A stretch of 64,000 bases of DNA from assembly GCF_001431595.1 (NCBI RefSeq), contig NZ_LDJO01000026.1, positions 310,001 through 374,000 of the forward strand, written 5' to 3'. Numbering within the stretch: position 1 is the stretch's first letter; every line of letters begins with the position of its first letter. Of this stretch, positions 53,844-63,504 are shown piece by piece. Position numbers and translations under genes: made by a program. The notes under the pieces are model-generated. The model had not been told where the DNA came from. It ran no database searches and saw only the letters and a program-made list of their open reading frames with translations. Source of the DNA: Stenotrophomonas acidaminiphila. GTDB taxonomy: Bacteria > Pseudomonadota > Gammaproteobacteria > Xanthomonadales > Xanthomonadaceae.

Positions 53844-55268
53844 ATGCACGACGTACTGATCCGCAACGCGCTGGTGCTCGATGGCAACGACCGCCCCGGC
53901 CGCCATGGCGACGTGGCGGTACGCGACGGCCGCATCGTCGCGGTCGGCGCGGTAGACGGCGGCGCCCGCCAGGTGATCGATGCCGGCGGCCGCGCGCTGG
54001 CGCCGGGCTTCATCGACGTGCACACCCACGACGACCTTGAAGTGCTGCGCAACCCGGGCATGGCCAGCAAGCTGTCGCAGGGCGTGACCACGGTGGTGGT
54101 CGGCAACTGCGGCATCAGCGCCAGCCCGGTGCACATCCGCGGCGAGGTGCCCGACCCGATGAACCTGCTCGGCGAGGCGGGCGATTTCCGCTATGCCGAT
54201 TTCGCCAGCTACCGCCAGGCCGTGGAAGCGGCACGCCCGGCGGTGAACGTTGCCGCCCTGGTCGGGCATACCGCGCTGCGCCAGAACCACATGGACCGGC
54301 TTGACCGCGCCGCCACCGCCGGAGAGATCGAGGCGATGCGCGCGCAGCTGCGCGCCAGCCTGGCGCAGGGCGCGCTGGGCCTGAGCAGCGGGCTGGCATA
54401 TGGCTCGGCGTTCCATGCGCCATCCGCGGAAGTGGCGGAACTGGCCAGGGAACTACCGCACGGCGGGCTGTACGCCACCCACCTGCGCGATGAATTCGGT
54501 GGCATCCTGGCGGCGCTGGACGAGGCGTTCGACGCCGCACGCGCGCCGCAGGCCGCGGTGCGCGTCTCGCACCTGAAATGCGCGGGCATCGACAACTGGG
54601 GCCGCAGCCGCGAGGTACTGCACCGGCTGGACGCCGCCTCCGGCAGCCAGGACGTGGCCTGCGACTGCTACCCGTATGCCGCCAGCGCTTCCACCCTGGA
54701 CCTGAAGCAGGTCACCGATGCCTACGACATCCTGGTCACCTGGTCCGAACCGGAACCGGCGCAGGGCGGCCGCCTGCTGGCCGACATCGCCGCCGACTGG
54801 GGGGTGACGCTGCTGCAGGCCGCGGTGCGCCTGCAGCCGGCCGGCGCGGTCTACCACTGCATGGACGAGAACGACGTGCGCCGCATCCTCGCGCACCCGC
54901 TGACCATGATCGGCTCGGATGGCCTGCCGCGCGATCCGCGTCCGCATCCACGCCTGTGGGGCACCTTCCCGCGCGTGCTCGGCCATTACGCGCGCGACCA
55001 GGCGCTGTTTCCGCTGCACACCGCCGTGCACAAGATGACCGGGCTGCCGGCCTCGCGCTTCGCGCTGGGCGCGCGCGGCGGCATCCACCCCGGCGGCTGT
55101 GCCGACCTGGTGCTGTTCGACCCGGCGCGCGTGCGCGACACCGCCAGCTTCCACGATCCGGTGCGCGCGGCCGAGGGCATCGACGCGGTGTGGGTCAACG
55201 GACAGCTGGCCTACGACGGCAGCGAAGTGGTCGCACGCGCCGGGCGCTTCATCGCGCCGGGCGGCTGA
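53844..55268 (+). CDS. N-acyl-D-amino-acid deacylase (D-aminoacylase)
   Basis: A 474-residue amidohydrolase-superfamily enzyme that hydrolyses N-acyl-D-amino acids. It has the metal-binding PGFIDVHTHDDLEVLRNPGM, TTVVVGNCGISASPV with the conserved Cys ligand, YATHLRDEFGGILAALDEAF, VSHLKCAGIDNWG and LTMIGSDGLPRDPRPHPRLW. The C-terminal small barrel ends DLVLFDPARVRDTASF. Length is typical. It supplies free D-amino acids to the deaminase at 50316. Confidence 0.93.
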   Translation: MHDVLIRNALVLDGNDRPGRHGDVAVRDGRIVAVGAVDGGARQVIDAGGRALAPGFIDVHTHDDLEVLRNPGMASKLSQGVTTVVVGNCGISASPVHIRGEVPDPMNLLGEAGDFRYADFASYRQAVEAARPAVNVAALVGHTALRQNHMDRLDRAATAGEIEAMRAQLRASLAQGALGLSSGLAYGSAFHAPSAEVAELARELPHGGLYATHLRDEFGGILAALDEAFDAARAPQAAVRVSHLKCAGIDNWGRSREVLHRLDAASGSQDVACDCYPYAASASTLDLKQVTDAYDILVTWSEPEPAQGGRLLADIAADWGVTLLQAAVRLQPAGAVYHCMDENDVRRILAHPLTMIGSDGLPRDPRPHPRLWGTFPRVLGHYARDQALFPLHTAVHKMTGLPASRFALGARGGIHPGGCADLVLFDPARVRDTASFHDPVRAAEGIDAVWVNGQLAYDGSEVVARAGRFIAPGG

Positions 55269-55337
55269 TCGCCCCGCGGCGCCGAACGACCGGCGCATCC
55301 GCGCAACCATCCAGGATCACTGCAACAAGGAGCATCC

Positions 55338-55733
55338 ATGAGCGACATCAAGCGTTACGGCGCCGAGGGCGGCGTCGGCCAGGGCCGCCAGCACATGCCG
55401 TTCTCGCGCGCGGTCGAAGCCGACGGCTGGCTGTACGTCTCCGGCCAGGTACCGATGCGCGACGGCGAACTGGTCGGCGGCACCGTGACCGAGCAGGCGC
55501 ACGTGGCCATCGGCAACGTGATGGCGATCCTCGCCGAGGCCGGCTACGGCCCGGAGCATGTGGTGCGCTGCGGCGTATGGCTGGACGACGCCCGCGATTT
55601 CTACGCCTTCAACAGCGTGTTCAAGCACTACTTCGGCGAGCACCCGCCGGCGCGCGCCTGCGTGGAGAACCGCATGGTCGTGGACTGCAAGGTGGAAGTG
55701 GACTGCGTCGCCTGGAAGCGCCCGCCGCGCTGA
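55338..55733 (+). CDS. RidA-family enamine/imine deaminase
   Basis: A 131-residue RidA (YjgF/UK114) protein that hydrolyses reactive 2-aminoacrylate-type intermediates released by PLP enzymes. It shows LYVSGQVPMRDGELVGGTVT, HVAIGNVMAILAEAGYGPEH, and the catalytic-arginine region RACVENRMVVDCKVEVDCVA. AGGAG lies 7 bases before the ATG. It is the last gene of the D-amino-acid operon, 69 bp after the deacylase gene. Confidence 0.93.
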   Translation: MSDIKRYGAEGGVGQGRQHMPFSRAVEADGWLYVSGQVPMRDGELVGGTVTEQAHVAIGNVMAILAEAGYGPEHVVRCGVWLDDARDFYAFNSVFKHYFGEHPPARACVENRMVVDCKVEVDCVAWKRPPR

Positions 55734-56188
55734 ACCCGCGCCCGCCCGGCCCGGCTGCGCAACCGCCGGGCCGCACCATCGGCACCTGCCGCGCATAACG
55801 GGCGGCTATGGCGCCACGCGCTCTTGCGACTGGCGCTGGAGGCGGCTCCGCGGCTATTGTGCATGCCGCAGCCCCGCTCCACGCATCGTGTTGCGGCGCA
55901 GCAGACCGGCCCGCTCGTCATGGAGATTCCCCATGCCTGCCTGCTTGCGCCCATGCCGGCCGCAGCCATCCCCGTCCGGCCCGACTGGCGGAAATACCGC
56001 CCTCGGGCATCGAACCTTCTGCCATCCGTTATGCGCACGGGCCGGCTCCGCCGGACTGCACGTGGCTCCGTCCCCTCCCCCGTGCCACGGAGCCCGGCCA
56101 CACGCGGCAGTCCTTCCACGGCGGCGCCGGCCCTGCGCCGGACACCGCCCCAGATTCCTGCACTGGCAGGGCACGAGGTACTGATTCG
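55734..56188. other. 455-bp gap before gltS
   Basis: No supported gene. Short frames exist on both strands without ribosome sites or coherent codon pattern. A GCCCGGCCCGG / CCGGGCC-rich inverted stretch lies at about 55743-55775 and could be the terminator of the ridA operon. The gltS promoter should lie in the right half. Confidence 0.4.
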
Positions 56189-57400
56189 ATGATCCAACTT
56201 GATGCCGTACAGACGATCGCCTTCGGCGGCCTGACCCTGTTCGCCGGCTACGCGCTGTGCCGCGCGATCCCGGTGCTGCGCCGCTACAACCTGCCCGAAC
56301 CGGTCGTCGGCGGCCTGCTGGTGGCGTTGCTGGTGTGGGCCGCGCATGCGCGCGACACCACCCTGTTCGAACTGGACACCAGCCTCAAGGTACCGCTGAT
56401 GGTGGCCTTCTTCACCACCCTGGGCATCAACGCCAGCCTGCGCCTGCTGCGGGTCAGCGGGCGCCAGGTGATGATCTTCCTGGTGCTGGCCAGCCTGTTC
56501 GCGGTGCTGCAGAACCTGGTCGGCATCGGCGTGGCATGGATGTTCGACCTGCACCCGATGTTCGGCGTGCTCGCCGGCTCGGCCACGCTCACCGGCGGCC
56601 CGGCCACCGGCATGGCCTTCGCGCCGCTGTTCGAGGAAGCCGGGCTGCAGGGCGCCGAGACCCTGGCGATCACCGCGGCGATGGCCGGCATCATCTGCGG
56701 CGGCCTGATCGGCGGCCCGACCATCACCGTGCTGATGCGGCGGTTCGGCATACGCGGTCCAGCCGGCAACGGCGCCACGGCCGATGGCAGCGCGGTGGAC
56801 GACGAAAGCGTGCACGTGCATTTCCCCAACGAATCGGCGCGCGAGTTCGACGCGCTCAAGAGCATCGTGGTGCTGCTGATGGCGATGTGGCTGGGCGCAT
56901 GGGTCAGCCAGGGCTTCGATGGCCTGGGCCTGACCCTGCCCTCCTACATCGGCGCGATGCTGGTGGGCGCGGTGATCCGCAACATCGACGACTACACCGG
57001 ACTGATCCGGCTGTCGGTGCCGACCACCGACCTGATCGGCAACATCTGCCTGGCACTGTTCCTGGCGGTGGCGCTGATGGACCTGAAACTGTGGGAACTG
57101 GCCGGCATGGGCCTGCCGCTGGTGGTCAACCTGGTCATCCAGGTGGCGCTGGTGGCGCTGTTCGCGATTCCGATCTTCTACGTGATGGGCCGCGACTATG
57201 ACGCGGCGGTGATGGGTGGCGGCTTCATCGGCTTCATGCTCGGCACCACCGCCAACGCCATGGCGGTGATGCGGCGGCTGGTGCAGCGCTACGGCGTGGC
57301 GCCGCGCGCGTTCCTGGTGGCACCGCTGGTGGGCGCGTTCTTCATCGACTTCGTCAACGCGCTGATCATCACCGGCTTCCTCAACTTCTGGCCGCACTGA
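56189..57400 (+). CDS. gltS: sodium/glutamate symporter
   Basis: A 403-residue Na+-driven glutamate importer of the ESS family with ten or more membrane segments. Seen are VQTIAFGGLTLFAGYALCRA, RRYNLPEPVVGGLLVALLVW, LMVAFFTTLGINASLRLL, SATLTGGPATGMAFAPLFEE (ion/substrate loop), and the duplicated GGGFIGFMLGTTANAMAVMR. Length is normal. It is followed by a classic terminator and is convergent with ggt, which would release glutamate from gamma-glutamyl compounds in the periplasm. Confidence 0.95.
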   Translation: MIQLDAVQTIAFGGLTLFAGYALCRAIPVLRRYNLPEPVVGGLLVALLVWAAHARDTTLFELDTSLKVPLMVAFFTTLGINASLRLLRVSGRQVMIFLVLASLFAVLQNLVGIGVAWMFDLHPMFGVLAGSATLTGGPATGMAFAPLFEEAGLQGAETLAITAAMAGIICGGLIGGPTITVLMRRFGIRGPAGNGATADGSAVDDESVHVHFPNESAREFDALKSIVVLLMAMWLGAWVSQGFDGLGLTLPSYIGAMLVGAVIRNIDDYTGLIRLSVPTTDLIGNICLALFLAVALMDLKLWELAGMGLPLVVNLVIQVALVALFAIPIFYVMGRDYDAAVMGGGFIGFMLGTTANAMAVMRRLVQRYGVAPRAFLVAPLVGAFFIDFVNALIITGFLNFWPH

Positions 57401-57431
57401 CCGCAGCCGGACGTTGCCGCAGCACGATCCC

Positions 57432-57465
57432 GCAGGGCCGCCGCGATGGCGGCCCTGCTTTTTTT
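57432..57465 (+). terminator. intrinsic terminator of gltS
   Basis: GCAGGGCCGCC and GGCGGCCCTGC form an 11-bp stem with a GCGAT loop followed by seven T. Textbook Rho-independent terminator, 32 bp after the gltS stop and just before the end of ggt. Confidence 0.93.
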
Positions 57466-57469
57466 GCAG

Positions 57470-59203
57470 CTACTGCGCGGCTGCGCCGGCGCCCGGCCGG
57501 CGGGGATCGGCCGCGCCCTGGACACCGTCCCCGCCGACCAGCAGCGTCTGCGTGCTGCCGATGGTCTCGTCGCTTTCGATGCGGTGGCCCAGGCCACGCA
57601 GCAGGCGCAGCGTGTCGGGGCTGAAGCCCGGTTCGATCTGCAGCATGCCGGTGCCCATGTCCTGGTGGATGCGCGGGCGGTGGGTGGCCTCGGCGATGTT
57701 CATGCCGAAATCGACCACGTCCACGATCGTCTGCATCACCGTGCCGGGGATGGTGTTGCCGCCCGGGCTGCCGGTGACCAGCCACGCCTTGCCATCGCGC
57801 AGCACCAGCGTCGGCGACATGCTCGAGACCGGGCGGCGGCCGGGCTGCAGCGCGTTGGCGACCACACGCCCCGGCTCCTTGCGCGCGGCAAGCTGCGCGC
57901 GCAGCGAGAAATTGCCGATGAGGTTGCCGAGCAGGAAGCCGGTGCCTTCGGCCATCACCCCGGCGCCGAAATCCGAGCCCAGGGTGAAGGTATTGCTGAC
58001 CGCGTTGCCGTCGGCGTCGACCACCGAGAAATGCGTGGTCTGCGGGCTTTCATGGGGCAGCGGATCGCCCGCCGCCAGCGCGGTGGCATCGAGCGCGCGG
58101 TCCGGCGAGAACTGCCGCCAGCGCACGTCGGCATAGGCCTTGGACACCAGCCCGCCCACCGGCGCGTTGACGAACGCCGGGTCGCCGGCGTGGCGTGCGC
58201 GGTCGGCCCAGGCAAGCTTGATCGCCTCGGCCATCGCATGCAGCGCCGCGGCCGAACCGGCCCCGTGCGCGGCCAGGTCCTCGTGCTCGAGCAGGTTGAG
58301 CATTTCCAGCACGCTGGCGCCGCCGCCACTGGACGGCGGCATGCTCACCACCGGGTGCCCGCGGTAGGTGGTGCGCAGCGGTTCGCGTTCGATGGCGCGG
58401 TAGCCGGCCAGGTCGTCGCGGCCGATCAGCCCGCCATGGCGCTGCATGGCCGCCACCAGCCGCTGCGCGATCGGCCCGCGGTAGAACGCATCCTCGCCGT
58501 CGCGCGCGATCAGCCGCAGCGACCACGCCAGGTCGGCCTGGCGCAGGCGTTCGCCCGCGCGCAGCGCGCTGCCGTCGGCGTGCAGGAACACGCTGGCGCC
58601 GGCCGGGCTGCGCGCCAGCCGGTCGCGTCCCCAGTCCAGCGCGAATGCTTCGTCACGGCTGAGCACCACGCCGTTGTCGGCCAGTTCGATCGCCGGCTGC
58701 AGCAACCGTGCCCACGGCAGGCGCCCGTGGCGGCGATGCGCCAGCGCCAGCCCGGCCACCGTGCCCGGCACCCCGGCGGCCTTCCACCCGGCGGTTTCGC
58801 CGTCGATCCCCCCGTCGGCGCCGATGAAGCGCTCCAGCGTGGCCGCCGCCGGTGCCATCGAGCGGTAATCGATGGCGACGCTGCGGTTCTCGCCGGCCAG
58901 GTGCAGCAGCATGTAGCCGTCGCCGCCGATGTTGCCCGCGCGCGGCAACAGCACCGCCAGCGCGAATGCGGTGGCCACCGCCGCGTCCACCGCGTTGCCA
59001 CCATCGCGCAGCACCTGCGCGCCGATCTCGCTGGCGCACTGGTTCTGGCTGACCACCATGCCGCGGTCGCCGTGCTCGGGCTTCTGGATCGCCTGGTAGT
59101 TGAGCAGTTCGCGCGCGCCGGCCGGCGGCGCCAGGGCCAGCAGGGCACCCAACAGCAGCGCCATGCCACGGCCGGGGAGGGATACGATGAGTCGCAGGGT
59201 CAT
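57470..59203 (-). CDS. ggt: gamma-glutamyltransferase
   Basis: A periplasmic N-terminal-nucleophile enzyme that hydrolyses glutathione and other gamma-glutamyl compounds. The 577-residue precursor has a signal peptide (MALLLGALLALAPPAGA) and the large-subunit motifs VVSQNQCASEIGAQVLRDGG and NAVDAAVATAFALAVL. The autocleavage site with nucleophile Thr is in PQTTHFSVVDADGNAVS; SSMSPTLV and TGSPGGNTIPGTV form the substrate pocket. The reading frame is intact. Pieces homologous to this gene recur at 63778-63904 and its upstream sequence at 63905-63975. Confidence 0.95.
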   Translation of the reverse strand: MTLRLIVSLPGRGMALLLGALLALAPPAGARELLNYQAIQKPEHGDRGMVVSQNQCASEIGAQVLRDGGNAVDAAVATAFALAVLLPRAGNIGGDGYMLLHLAGENRSVAIDYRSMAPAAATLERFIGADGGIDGETAGWKAAGVPGTVAGLALAHRRHGRLPWARLLQPAIELADNGVVLSRDEAFALDWGRDRLARSPAGASVFLHADGSALRAGERLRQADLAWSLRLIARDGEDAFYRGPIAQRLVAAMQRHGGLIGRDDLAGYRAIEREPLRTTYRGHPVVSMPPSSGGGASVLEMLNLLEHEDLAAHGAGSAAALHAMAEAIKLAWADRARHAGDPAFVNAPVGGLVSKAYADVRWRQFSPDRALDATALAAGDPLPHESPQTTHFSVVDADGNAVSNTFTLGSDFGAGVMAEGTGFLLGNLIGNFSLRAQLAARKEPGRVVANALQPGRRPVSSMSPTLVLRDGKAWLVTGSPGGNTIPGTVMQTIVDVVDFGMNIAEATHRPRIHQDMGTGMLQIEPGFSPDTLRLLRGLGHRIESDETIGSTQTLLVGGDGVQGAADPRRPGAGAAAQ

Positions 59204-59300
59204 GCCAATCTCCGGTTTGCGGTTCGCGGGCGCATTGCCGGCCGTCCACCCGCGGCAGTGCCGATGGCGGCGGTCGCACTGGCCCATCCCGGAGCATGGC

Positions 59301-59371
59301 CGGCACCGGCGTGCCTGTCCCCCATCATTGATGGCCGACGGTATAGCTGGCGCGCATGGAAGCCCGCGGCA
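59301..59371 (+). repeat. 71-bp direct repeat, copy A (upstream of ggt)
   Basis: This segment, about 100 bp upstream of the ggt start, recurs in the same orientation at 63905-63975 with about two mismatches over 71 bp. The two copies bracket the sulfatase island. Confidence 0.9.
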
Positions 59372-59527
59372 TGCCAGTGCTGCCGGTTGACACCTGCACC
59401 GCGATCGTGATCACCCGTGGAGGGCCCGACGGCAATCTGCCGGCCCACCACGCGCCCTCCACCCACAGCCGTTGCCGCGCGCCACTGCTGCTTTGCCTGG
59501 CTGTAGCCGGGCCACGGTGTCGGATCG

Positions 59528-59600
59528 CAGCATCGCGTGGATCAGCGACAGGGTCGCCTTGCCCTCGGCGAGGTCGTCGCCAGGATGCTTGCCCGGCACG
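59528..59600 (-). pseudogene. fragment of a polyprenyl diphosphate synthase (IspB-like)
   Basis: The minus-strand translation contains GDDLAEGKATLSLIHAM, which is the second aspartate-rich region and following helix of octaprenyl-diphosphate synthase (GDDLAEGKxTLPLIHAM in the family). Only about 24 codons match; sequence before and after is unrelated, so this is a gene fragment with no start or domain of its own. Confidence 0.7.
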
Positions 59601-59742
59601 GCCTCACCGGCACCTGCCAGCAGCGTGCTGCGACGCGCCCAGCCGCCCGTCGCCGATGGGCCATTTCCCGGAGAACGACATTCCATCCGGATCGACGCCA
59701 GTATCGACGACGGGTGGACATGTCGTGTCCGCGCCGGGGAGA

Positions 59743-59756
59743 CCCGCGATTGCGGG
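59743..59756. terminator. weak hairpin downstream of the maturase gene
   Basis: CCCGC-GATT-GCGGG, a 5-bp stem, followed on the plus strand by CCCTTCTTTC. It lies 170 bp after the maturase stop; short, so only tentative. Confidence 0.3.
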
Positions 59757-59925
59757 CCCTTCTTTCAGTTCAGAGTTCGGCAACCGTGCGTCCGTGCCTG
59801 TGCGGCGTGCCCAGGCCGAACCGGAGTGATGCGTCTTCCGGCTCGACACGAATGCCCGAACAGCCGGCTGCTCGGATTGGCGTACGCAGCGTGACACTCG
59901 CGATGCCGCGGCACGCGCGGGAACG

Positions 59926-61188
59926 CTAACGCGCTCCGGACTGTCCGCCGATCCGCTGCAGGATGCGCACCACGTCCGGGTCGATGTGCCTGTAGAACGC
60001 ATACAGGCCCGAACACAGGTAGTTGAGTCCTGGTTCGCCGTCGTCGGTGCGGATCAGCCGGTTCTTCGGGCACTCGCCGTAACAGAGCTTCAGGTAGTCG
60101 CAGTCCATGCACTGGCGCGGCAGGGTGTCGCGCTTGTCCATGCCGAACTTCATCTGTGCCGGCGAGAACGCCAGATTGCCCAGGTGCTGGTGGCGGATGT
60201 TGCCGCTGCGGTATTCGGGGTAGACGAAGTGATCGCAGGCGAAGACCTCGCCATCGTGCTCGACGGCCACCGCCTTGCCGCAGAACTCTCCCTGCGTGCA
60301 CATCTGCGCAGGCAGCCCGGCCGCCTGGGCCACGGCGGTCTCGAACAGGTTGACGTGGACGCGGCCGATGTCGGTACGCATCCATTCGTCCCACACCGCG
60401 ATCAGGAACTGACCGTAGTCCACCGGGTCCACCGACCACTCGGTGACGATCGCGCCTTCGATGCCCGGACGTGCCCGGCGCTCGTGCTGGCGCGGCGCCT
60501 GGTCGTGCGGGAGCTTCGCCGGGGCGACCTGCATGAAACTCACCGGCTCGACCGCGGGGGTGAACTGCACGCGCCAGGTGCCCACCTCGTCCACGAGGAA
60601 CCGATAGACATCGCGCGCGCGCCTGGCGTTCGTGCGATTGACCACGCACAGGGCGGCGAACGGAATCTCCGCCTCGCGCAGCAGGGCGGCGGCCCGCATC
60701 ACGTAGTCGAAGGTGGGCTTGTCGTTGCGCGCGCGGCGATAGGTGTCGTGCAGCTCGCGCGGGCCGTCGATCGACAGGCCGACGTGGAAGCGGTGCGCCT
60801 TGAGGAAGGCGATCCACTCCGCATCCAGCAGCAGGCCGTTGGTCTGCAGGTCGTTCTCGATCCGCTGGCCGGGCCGGGCGTGGGCCTGCTGGAGCTCGAC
60901 CACCCGGCGATAGAAGTCCAGGCCCATCAGCGTGGGTTCGCCGCCTTGCCACGAGAACACGACTTCGTCGCCGTCCTGGGCCTCGATGTACTGGCGGATG
61001 TGCTGCGCGAGCGTCGCGTCGTCCATGCGCGGGCGCGGGCCCTGGTCGAGCAGCTTCGATTTGTGCAGGTAGAAGCAGTAGTGGCAATCGATGTTGCACT
61101 CGGAGCCGGCCGGCTTGACCATCGCGTGGAAGCGGTAGCGTCCACCTTCCAGCAGCCGGGATCGATCCAGTCGCGGGCCGTCTTCCAT
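59926..61188 (-). CDS. radical-SAM anaerobic sulfatase-maturating enzyme
   Basis: A 420-residue anSME that oxidises the active-site Ser or Cys of sulfatases to formylglycine. The radical SAM cluster motif is CNIDCHYC (C31, C35, C38), followed by VVFSWQGGEPTLMGLDFYRR and GLSIDGPRELHDTYR. The C-terminal SPASM-type cysteines (MCTQGEFCGK, ACDHFVYPEYRSGNI, CMDCDYLKLCYGECPKNRL) bind auxiliary clusters. ATG 61188 is chosen for AGGAG six bases upstream; earlier ATGs at 61209 and 61224 are possible. It lies 133 bp after the sulfatase gene on the same strand, its obvious client. Confidence 0.93.
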   Translation of the reverse strand: MEDGPRLDRSRLLEGGRYRFHAMVKPAGSECNIDCHYCFYLHKSKLLDQGPRPRMDDATLAQHIRQYIEAQDGDEVVFSWQGGEPTLMGLDFYRRVVELQQAHARPGQRIENDLQTNGLLLDAEWIAFLKAHRFHVGLSIDGPRELHDTYRRARNDKPTFDYVMRAAALLREAEIPFAALCVVNRTNARRARDVYRFLVDEVGTWRVQFTPAVEPVSFMQVAPAKLPHDQAPRQHERRARPGIEGAIVTEWSVDPVDYGQFLIAVWDEWMRTDIGRVHVNLFETAVAQAAGLPAQMCTQGEFCGKAVAVEHDGEVFACDHFVYPEYRSGNIRHQHLGNLAFSPAQMKFGMDKRDTLPRQCMDCDYLKLCYGECPKNRLIRTDDGEPGLNYLCSGLYAFYRHIDPDVVRILQRIGGQSGAR

Positions 61189-61321
61189 CGTGGCTCCTGT
61201 CGCCGTCATGTGCGTACCTGTCATCGTAAGGGGAACCGGTGCCGGCGTGGCCGGATGCCGCGCCGGCACGGATCCGGAAGCAAAGCGGCCGGCAGCGCCG
61301 GCCGCTTCGATCCGGGCAAGC

Positions 61322-62944
61322 CTACTGCTGGCCCTTCTTCAACGTTTCCTGGATCACATTGGACATGTCGAAGCTGGTGCCGCCCTGCACGGGTGCGTAC
61401 TGCTGCAACGTCCTGACGTGCTCGCCGATGATCTCGCTGGCCGGCGCCATCAGCCACGACACCTTCTGCATCAGGTGGCCACCGGCATCTTTTCCGTCGT
61501 AGCTCTCGAACGGATCGGCGCGCAGATTGTAGACATCGGGGACGGTCTGCGGCACGACGTTGGCGTAGTAGTCCTCCTTGGTGGAGAAGTGGAACTTCCA
61601 GGGTCCGATCCGGATCGCCGTCAACTTGTCCTCGTAGTAATAGAGGATCGAGTTGCGGGCCGATTCGGACGATGCGCCGGTCCAGTAGGGGAGGTTGTTG
61701 ACGCCGTCGATGTACTGCTTCTTCTCCGCCATCATCTTCTTCGCCACGTCCGGCACTCCGGCGGCCGCGGCCAGCGTGGTGAACAGGTCCTGGTGGCCCT
61801 GGATTCCGTTGAGGGTCTGGTGCGGGGCGATATGGCCCGGCCACTTGACCAACGCCGGCACCCGCACGCCACCTTCGTAGGTGCTCATCTTCTCGCCACG
61901 GAACGGGGTGGTGGCGCCGTGCGGCCAGGAACTGTGCTCGGGACCATTGTCGGTGGTGTAGACCACGATGGTGTTCTCGTCCAGGCCCATCGACTTCAGT
62001 TGATCGAGGATCAGGCCGATGTCGTGGTCATGCTGCAGCATGCCGCTGCCGTGCAGGTCGTATTCGCTGGTGTATTTCTCGGCCGCATAGCGCCACTTTT
62101 CGTCCAGGCGGGTGTAGAGGTGCATGCGGCTGGTGTTGATCCAGGCGAAGAACGGCTTGCCCGCCTCCTTCGAGCGCTGGATGAAGCTCATCGCCGCCGG
62201 GATCATTTCCGCCGAATCGAACTCCTTCATCCGTTCCCGGGTGAGTGGGCCGGTGTCGGTGCAGCGCTGCTTGCCGACCACGCCGAAACGCGGGTCCCTG
62301 GTCGCGTCCGCGGTCGACGTGGCATAGCAGTGCAACACGCCGCGGGTGCCGAACTTCGCCTCATAGGCCTCCACCGAACCGGAGTACGCCTTCGCGAAGG
62401 CCTGGTAATCGCGCTGCTCGGACTCTTCCTGGGTATTGAGGTGGTAGAGGTTGCCGAAGAACTCGTCGAAACCGTGCACCGTCGGCAACGCGAAGTTGTG
62501 GTCGCCCAGATGGTTCTTGCCGAACTGGCCGGTGGCGTAGCCTTGGGTCTTCAGGATTTCGGCCAGAGACGGCGACGCCGCCTTCAGGCCGAGGCTGCCA
62601 CCGGGCATCGCCACCGTGGTCATGCCCGAGCGGATCGGGTATTGGCCGGTGATGAAGGCTGCGCGTCCCGCCGTGGAGCTTGGTTGCGCATAGTGATCGG
62701 TGAACTTGATGCCGTCGTTGGCGATGCTGTCGATGTTCGGCGTGGTGTAACCCATCGTACCCATGCCATAGGCGCTGACGTTCTGCCAGCCGATGTCATC
62801 GCCGAATATCACGACGATGTTGGGTGCTTTGCCGGCACTGCCGGTGTCCTGCGCCCATGCGGCACCGCCTGCCGACAGGGAAAACAGGCTCGCGAGCACC
62901 GCCGTGGCCATGCGCGACTTGCGATTGTTTGTTGAAGGTTTCAA
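61322..62944 (-). CDS. exported serine-type sulfatase
   Basis: A 540-residue type I sulfatase. TTG start with AGGAG upstream (AAAGGAGACTCCC), then a signal peptide ([19 protein letters not shown], mature from QDTGS). Metal site [12 protein letters not shown] (D49-D50), active-site motif S90-T-A-G-R94 in [14 protein letters not shown], lysine/histidine in [14 protein letters not shown], and [14 protein letters not shown]. The catalytic residue is serine, not cysteine, in an S-x-A-x-R context, so it needs the neighbouring radical-SAM maturase rather than aerobic FGE. Substrate unknown. No sulfate-ester transport genes are adjacent. Confidence 0.92.
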   Translation of the reverse strand: MKPSTNNRKSRMATAVLASLFSLSAGGAAWAQDTGSAGKAPNIVVIFGDDIGWQNVSAYGMGTMGYTTPNIDSIANDGIKFTDHYAQPSSTAGRAAFITGQYPIRSGMTTVAMPGGSLGLKAASPSLAEILKTQGYATGQFGKNHLGDHNFALPTVHGFDEFFGNLYHLNTQEESEQRDYQAFAKAYSGSVEAYEAKFGTRGVLHCYATSTADATRDPRFGVVGKQRCTDTGPLTRERMKEFDSAEMIPAAMSFIQRSKEAGKPFFAWINTSRMHLYTRLDEKWRYAAEKYTSEYDLHGSGMLQHDHDIGLILDQLKSMGLDENTIVVYTTDNGPEHSSWPHGATTPFRGEKMSTYEGGVRVPALVKWPGHIAPHQTLNGIQGHQDLFTTLAAAAGVPDVAKKMMAEKKQYIDGVNNLPYWTGASSESARNSILYYYEDKLTAIRIGPWKFHFSTKEDYYANVVPQTVPDVYNLRADPFESYDGKDAGGHLMQKVSWLMAPASEIIGEHVRTLQQYAPVQGGTSFDMSNVIQETLKKGQQ

Positions 62945-63504
62945 GGGAGTCTCCTTTCGTAACGGTCGGGTTGACGAGGATTCACAGCATTGGCTGCACA
63001 TTTCACCGCCGGGTACGCTCGTTGGAGGCACGGCGCCACGGCGTGGACATCCCCCGTGCTCAGCGCACTCGCCCAGGGGGGGGAACAGGGACTTGTGGGT
63101 GGGAAAACAGCGGGACAGTCCGCCGGTGTGCGCTCGCGGGCATCGACAGCGGGTCGACGCGACCGGCGCTAGCGGGACTATGCGCATTCACCGTTTCGCG
63201 GGATGCGGGCCGCGTCGCTACGGATCCGGCACGACACGGCGTTGCCGTGCATTGGTGATCGAAGACTCAAGTGATGACTCTCCTTGAGACGCGCCGCTGC
63301 ACCCTGGGGTGTTGTGCCCCATTCTGTCTCTGATGGCACCCACTCCGGGCGCCGTGGTGTCATTGGCGATGAGTGGCCCCAAAACCGGATGGGCTTTGAA
63401 GGACGATTGTTTCAAATGTAACCAACATACTCTTATTGTGACGAGATGCCACCCTTTCTCCTGCTCGTTGCGACAGCACGATGGCCCGCGAAGGGCATCC
63501 TCGG
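62945..63504. other. upstream region of the sulfatase operon
   Basis: About 560 bp with no supported gene. The segment 63385-63450 is clearly more AT-rich than the rest of the window (GTTTCAAATGTAACCAACAT and TCTTATTGTGACGAG), so it is the likely promoter area of the minus-strand sulfatase operon. A frame on the minus strand (63218-63517) overlaps it but has no ribosome site or recognisable content. Confidence 0.5.

Larger units (their letters stand above)
59372..59925. other. gene-poor left flank of the sulfatase island
   Basis: About 550 bp without an intact gene. It holds the polyprenyl-synthetase fragment (59528-59600) and a weak hairpin (59743-59756); the rest shows only short frames with no coherent product, consistent with decayed sequence. 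Confidence 0.5.
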
